From positions 1 to 13,215 of the forward strand of contig JAGVIO010000057.1 of NCBI GenBank assembly GCA_020056025.1: a stretch of DNA of 13,215 nucleotides. Reading direction: 5' to 3'. The notes beneath the pieces were generated by a model. That model was not told the origin of the DNA. It did no database searches and saw only the letters and a list, made by a program, of their open reading frames with translations. The translations under genes were made by a program, and so were the position numbers. This DNA comes from an archaeon. GTDB lineage: Archaea > Nanobdellota > Nanobdellia > Woesearchaeales > WJKL01. Positions 11,157 through 13,215 of the stretch are shown in pieces (the first letter of the stretch is position 1; each line of letters starts with the position of its first letter).

Positions 11157-13215
11157 TCAAAAGGCACTTGGCTCCAGAGAGTCCAGTCTTCTGATGGCAC
11201 ATAAGAGCCAAAGACATAATATGGCGGTGTATTTTGTCCGAAATAAGAATATTGTATACTTCCCCATTTTCCTCCGTGCTCCCTTGCTCCGCCAGCAGCG
11301 CCAACCTTGCCATACACAGTTCCGTTCAGCAGCTGCCATGCTTTTGCAACACCTTCAAAATGCCCCAGGCCGACAGTTGCTTCTGCTCCTGCTTCAACAA
11401 TTATTTTGTCATCATACCCGCTCTTTTTCAAGATATCAATCACTTTCTTGATAGGTACATTTCCCTCTCCTGCAGAAAGATGGTCATCTTGGTATCCAAA
11501 TCCGTCAACAAGATGCACATTTCCGATTATCTTTGCTTCTGCCAGCATTTTAACTTGGTCAAGATACCATTTTTCAAATCCTTCATCATTCTCTTTGCTG
11601 CTTTTACTGACATCATCCTGCCAGTATTTTCTCCACATGAACATATGGTTTGTGTCAAAAGTCATCTTTATGTGGTCAGCAGCAATTTTCTCAGCTTCCT
11701 CCTTGCTTTTTGCCCTGTGCTGCTGGTAAAGCATATCAGCCATTTTTTCCCTGCTCTTTAAGACAAGCTCCTTTACTTCTTCAGGATGCCCTCCGTAAGC
11801 CTCAGGAAAGAGATTTTCAACAGCAATAAAGATAGGCCTTACTTCTCCTAATGCTTTGCCTTCCTTTTTTCTTTCTTCATATTCTTCTTTCATCTTCTGC
11901 GTCTTGAGAAAAGCATGCATGCCTGCATCAGCATATGATCTGTGCGACTGCTCAAGCGCATATCTTTCAGCAGAGACCATATGCTTCATCGATTCTTCTG
12001 CATCCTGCGCCTGGGCTAATTGTGAAGAAGCAGACTCTTTCTCTCTGTCAATGTTTGCCTGTACGTTTCTGAGATGCTCGCCTATAATTTCCGAGGTAAG
12101 TTTGTATTCGCCAGGTATTATTCCGCCTAATCCTCTCAAGACGCTGTCTGCTTCTCTCTGCAGCTTCCATCTTTCTTCAGGATCAGTTGCAGCCTCTAAT
12201 TTTTCATAGAATTCTTTTGCTTTTCTGAGCTTCTTTACCGAATCAACATATTCCTGAAAATGCTCGCTGTGGTATATCGCCCATCCTTTTGCATTTGCAG
12301 CGTTTGTAGCAAGCGTAGCCCTTATATTGGCTTCTTCAGGCCTTATTTTTATTTTATTCTCATCCTTAATTATCTTATTGTTCTCATCAAAGTAATACCT
12401 CGCATAGTCTGATCCCCTGAGCGCTTCTTCATTATTTCTATTATGCCTCCAAAACTTTTTTGCATCTTCTGTCTGCTCATTTGCCTCGTCTTCAAAATTT
12501 CCCCAATTCATTTTTTTAACTACAAAAATATGTTTTTCCTTGTCAAATTTAGGGACTCTTTCTTTTAGGCTGACTGGATTGCCTTCATAATCAGTATACT
12601 GGTCTTTTTTGACAGTAATTCTTGTTCCAGAGTTATGCACTGTTCCGTATTCATCAGCCCACTCTCTTGTCAAGGTTATTTCTTCATCTTTTTCAGCAGC
12701 ATTCCATACTGGCCTTGCGACCTCCTGGTTTTTTCTGACCTTATGCACCTGCCCTGTCCTTTCATCAACAACTCCGACAACAGCCTCTTCTGCTTCTTTC
12801 TCATACTGCTTGAAAAGATACCCTTGCTCAGTTCTTGCTTCAGGCATCTCAGATATCGGCCTGTGGAATTCGCCGCTGTGCACAACTACGCTTCCTCCCT
12901 GTATCTCTGATGCAAAATTAATCGCCCTCTTTATCTCGTCAACAGCCATCTTCCTGTATTCGCTTGAGAAATTTCCCTGTTGGTCAGTTCCTGCAAGCCC
13001 CATTATTCCCAATGACGCATGCGTCCTTATATCCATCTCATTGATGGCAGCCAATTCTTTTATTGCCCTTCTTTTTTCATGGCCGTATTGTTCAGGCGTC
13101 TGTGCCTGCGCGCTTCCTCCCCCTGCTCCTGAAAATGTTATCTCCATTGATTTGATTCCTGTCTTTACTTTTGCAGCCAGCGCATTTAGGTTTTGCGCAC
13201 TAACACAGATCGGAA
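11153..13215 (-). CDS. Large endonuclease IV-like TIM-barrel protein, 5' end cut by contig edge
   Basis: The frame stays open past the first ATG (13147) to the contig end, and the extension (SAQNLNALAAKVKTGIKSMEI) looks like protein, so the gene is probably 5'-partial. Numbering from the 13147 Met, the metal ligands of endonuclease IV are all visible in order: His43 in RTHAS, His90 in VVVHSGE, Glu444 in AVENLF, Asp498 and His501 in FDTNH, His545 in NVHLVD, Asp554 and His556 in DDH, Glu585 in VEAGAE. Spacings agree except for an insertion of roughly 320 residues between His90 and Glu444, beta-rich at first (about 120-215) and then helical (about 290-430). Related metal TIM-barrel enzymes include AP endonucleases and sugar isomerases. 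With at least 664 residues it is more than twice the usual size. Substrate unknown; it leads the operon with the methyltransferase. Confidence 0.8.
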   Translation of the reverse strand, partial: PICVSAQNLNALAAKVKTGIKSMEITFSGAGGGSAQAQTPEQYGHEKRRAIKELAAINEMDIRTHASLGIMGLAGTDQQGNFSSEYRKMAVDEIKRAINFASEIQGGSVVVHSGEFHRPISEMPEARTEQGYLFKQYEKEAEEAVVGVVDERTGQVHKVRKNQEVARPVWNAAEKDEEITLTREWADEYGTVHNSGTRITVKKDQYTDYEGNPVSLKERVPKFDKEKHIFVVKKMNWGNFEDEANEQTEDAKKFWRHNRNNEEALRGSDYARYYFDENNKIIKDENKIKIRPEEANIRATLATNAANAKGWAIYHSEHFQEYVDSVKKLRKAKEFYEKLEAATDPEERWKLQREADSVLRGLGGIIPGEYKLTSEIIGEHLRNVQANIDREKESASSQLAQAQDAEESMKHMVSAERYALEQSHRSYADAGMHAFLKTQKMKEEYEERKKEGKALGEVRPIFIAVENLFPEAYGGHPEEVKELVLKSREKMADMLYQQHRAKSKEEAEKIAADHIKMTFDTNHMFMWRKYWQDDVSKSSKENDEGFEKWYLDQVKMLAEAKIIGNVHLVDGFGYQDDHLSAGEGNVPIKKVIDILKKSGYDDKIIVEAGAEATVGLGHFEGVAKAWQLLNGTVYGKVGAAGGAREHGGKWGSIQYSYFGQNTPPYYVFGSYVPSEDWTLWSQVPFE
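13207..13215. other. Probable sequencing adapter remnant at contig end
   Basis: The last nine bases, AGATCGGAA, are identical to the first nine of the common Illumina TruSeq adapter. They probably are not genomic, so the outermost codons of the partial gene should not be trusted. Confidence 0.6.

Noticed and set aside
11234..11761. Plus-strand open frame of 175 codons
   Set aside because: It lies opposite the conserved ligand motifs of the large TIM-barrel gene and is low-complexity Ser/Phe/Leu sequence, a shadow.
11153..13147. Canonical endonuclease IV (nfo) assignment
   Set aside because: The ligands fit, but the size, the long insertion and the missing N-terminus do not support calling a standard DNA-repair enzyme.

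Overview
The window looks like an accessory or ordinary stretch of a small-genome archaeon, most likely a DPANN lineage of the Woesearchaeota/Pacearchaeota type. The support is: a Dph2-type diphthamide enzyme (archaeal/eukaryotic only), a DUF483-type protein, archaeal TATA boxes that sit about 25-28 bases before leaderless ATGs, GGTGA-type ribosome binding sites, AT-rich lysine-heavy proteins, and many short proteins of unknown family. The genus cannot be told. The sequence appears to be a metagenomic contig: the last nine bases match the start of the common Illumina adapter, and the last gene runs off that end.

Layout. 106-2698 (+): a tightly overlapping three-gene operon with an N-terminally shortened Dph2-like Fe-S protein, a small endonuclease IV/xylose-isomerase-like TIM-barrel protein and a U32-family Fe-S protein. 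2691-3386 (-): a membrane protein with two copies of a helical repeat, convergent with and overlapping the U32 gene. 3569-3814 (+): a very basic 81-residue protein made of two near-identical repeats, with a strong-looking promoter and ribosome binding site. 3870-6238 (-): an operon of an RDD-family membrane protein, a signal peptide peptidase SppA and a coiled-coil protein. 6334-6999 (+), divergent from that operon: a cysteine-rich DUF483-type protein. 7205-8717 (+): a 93-residue HExxH protein and an MFS transporter. 8792-9217 (+): an unrecognised 141-residue protein. 9201-13215 (-): an operon running in from the contig edge, with a very large TIM-barrel protein carrying a complete endonuclease IV-like metal site and a long insertion, a class I methyltransferase, a two-pass membrane protein, and a coiled-coil protein with a possible HicA-like C-terminal domain.

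How the genes fit together. The first operon joins two proteins from Fe-S enzyme families (Dph2 and U32, both known elsewhere for modifying translation components) with a predicted metal-dependent TIM-barrel protein; a translation-related modification role is an inference. The RDD-SppA-coiled-coil operon looks like membrane protein quality control or envelope work. The last operon has no recognised pathway. No tRNA, rRNA, CRISPR array, transposase or phage gene was seen. No stretch longer than about 300 bases lacks a gene; the longest gaps are about 180-205 bases and hold promoters.
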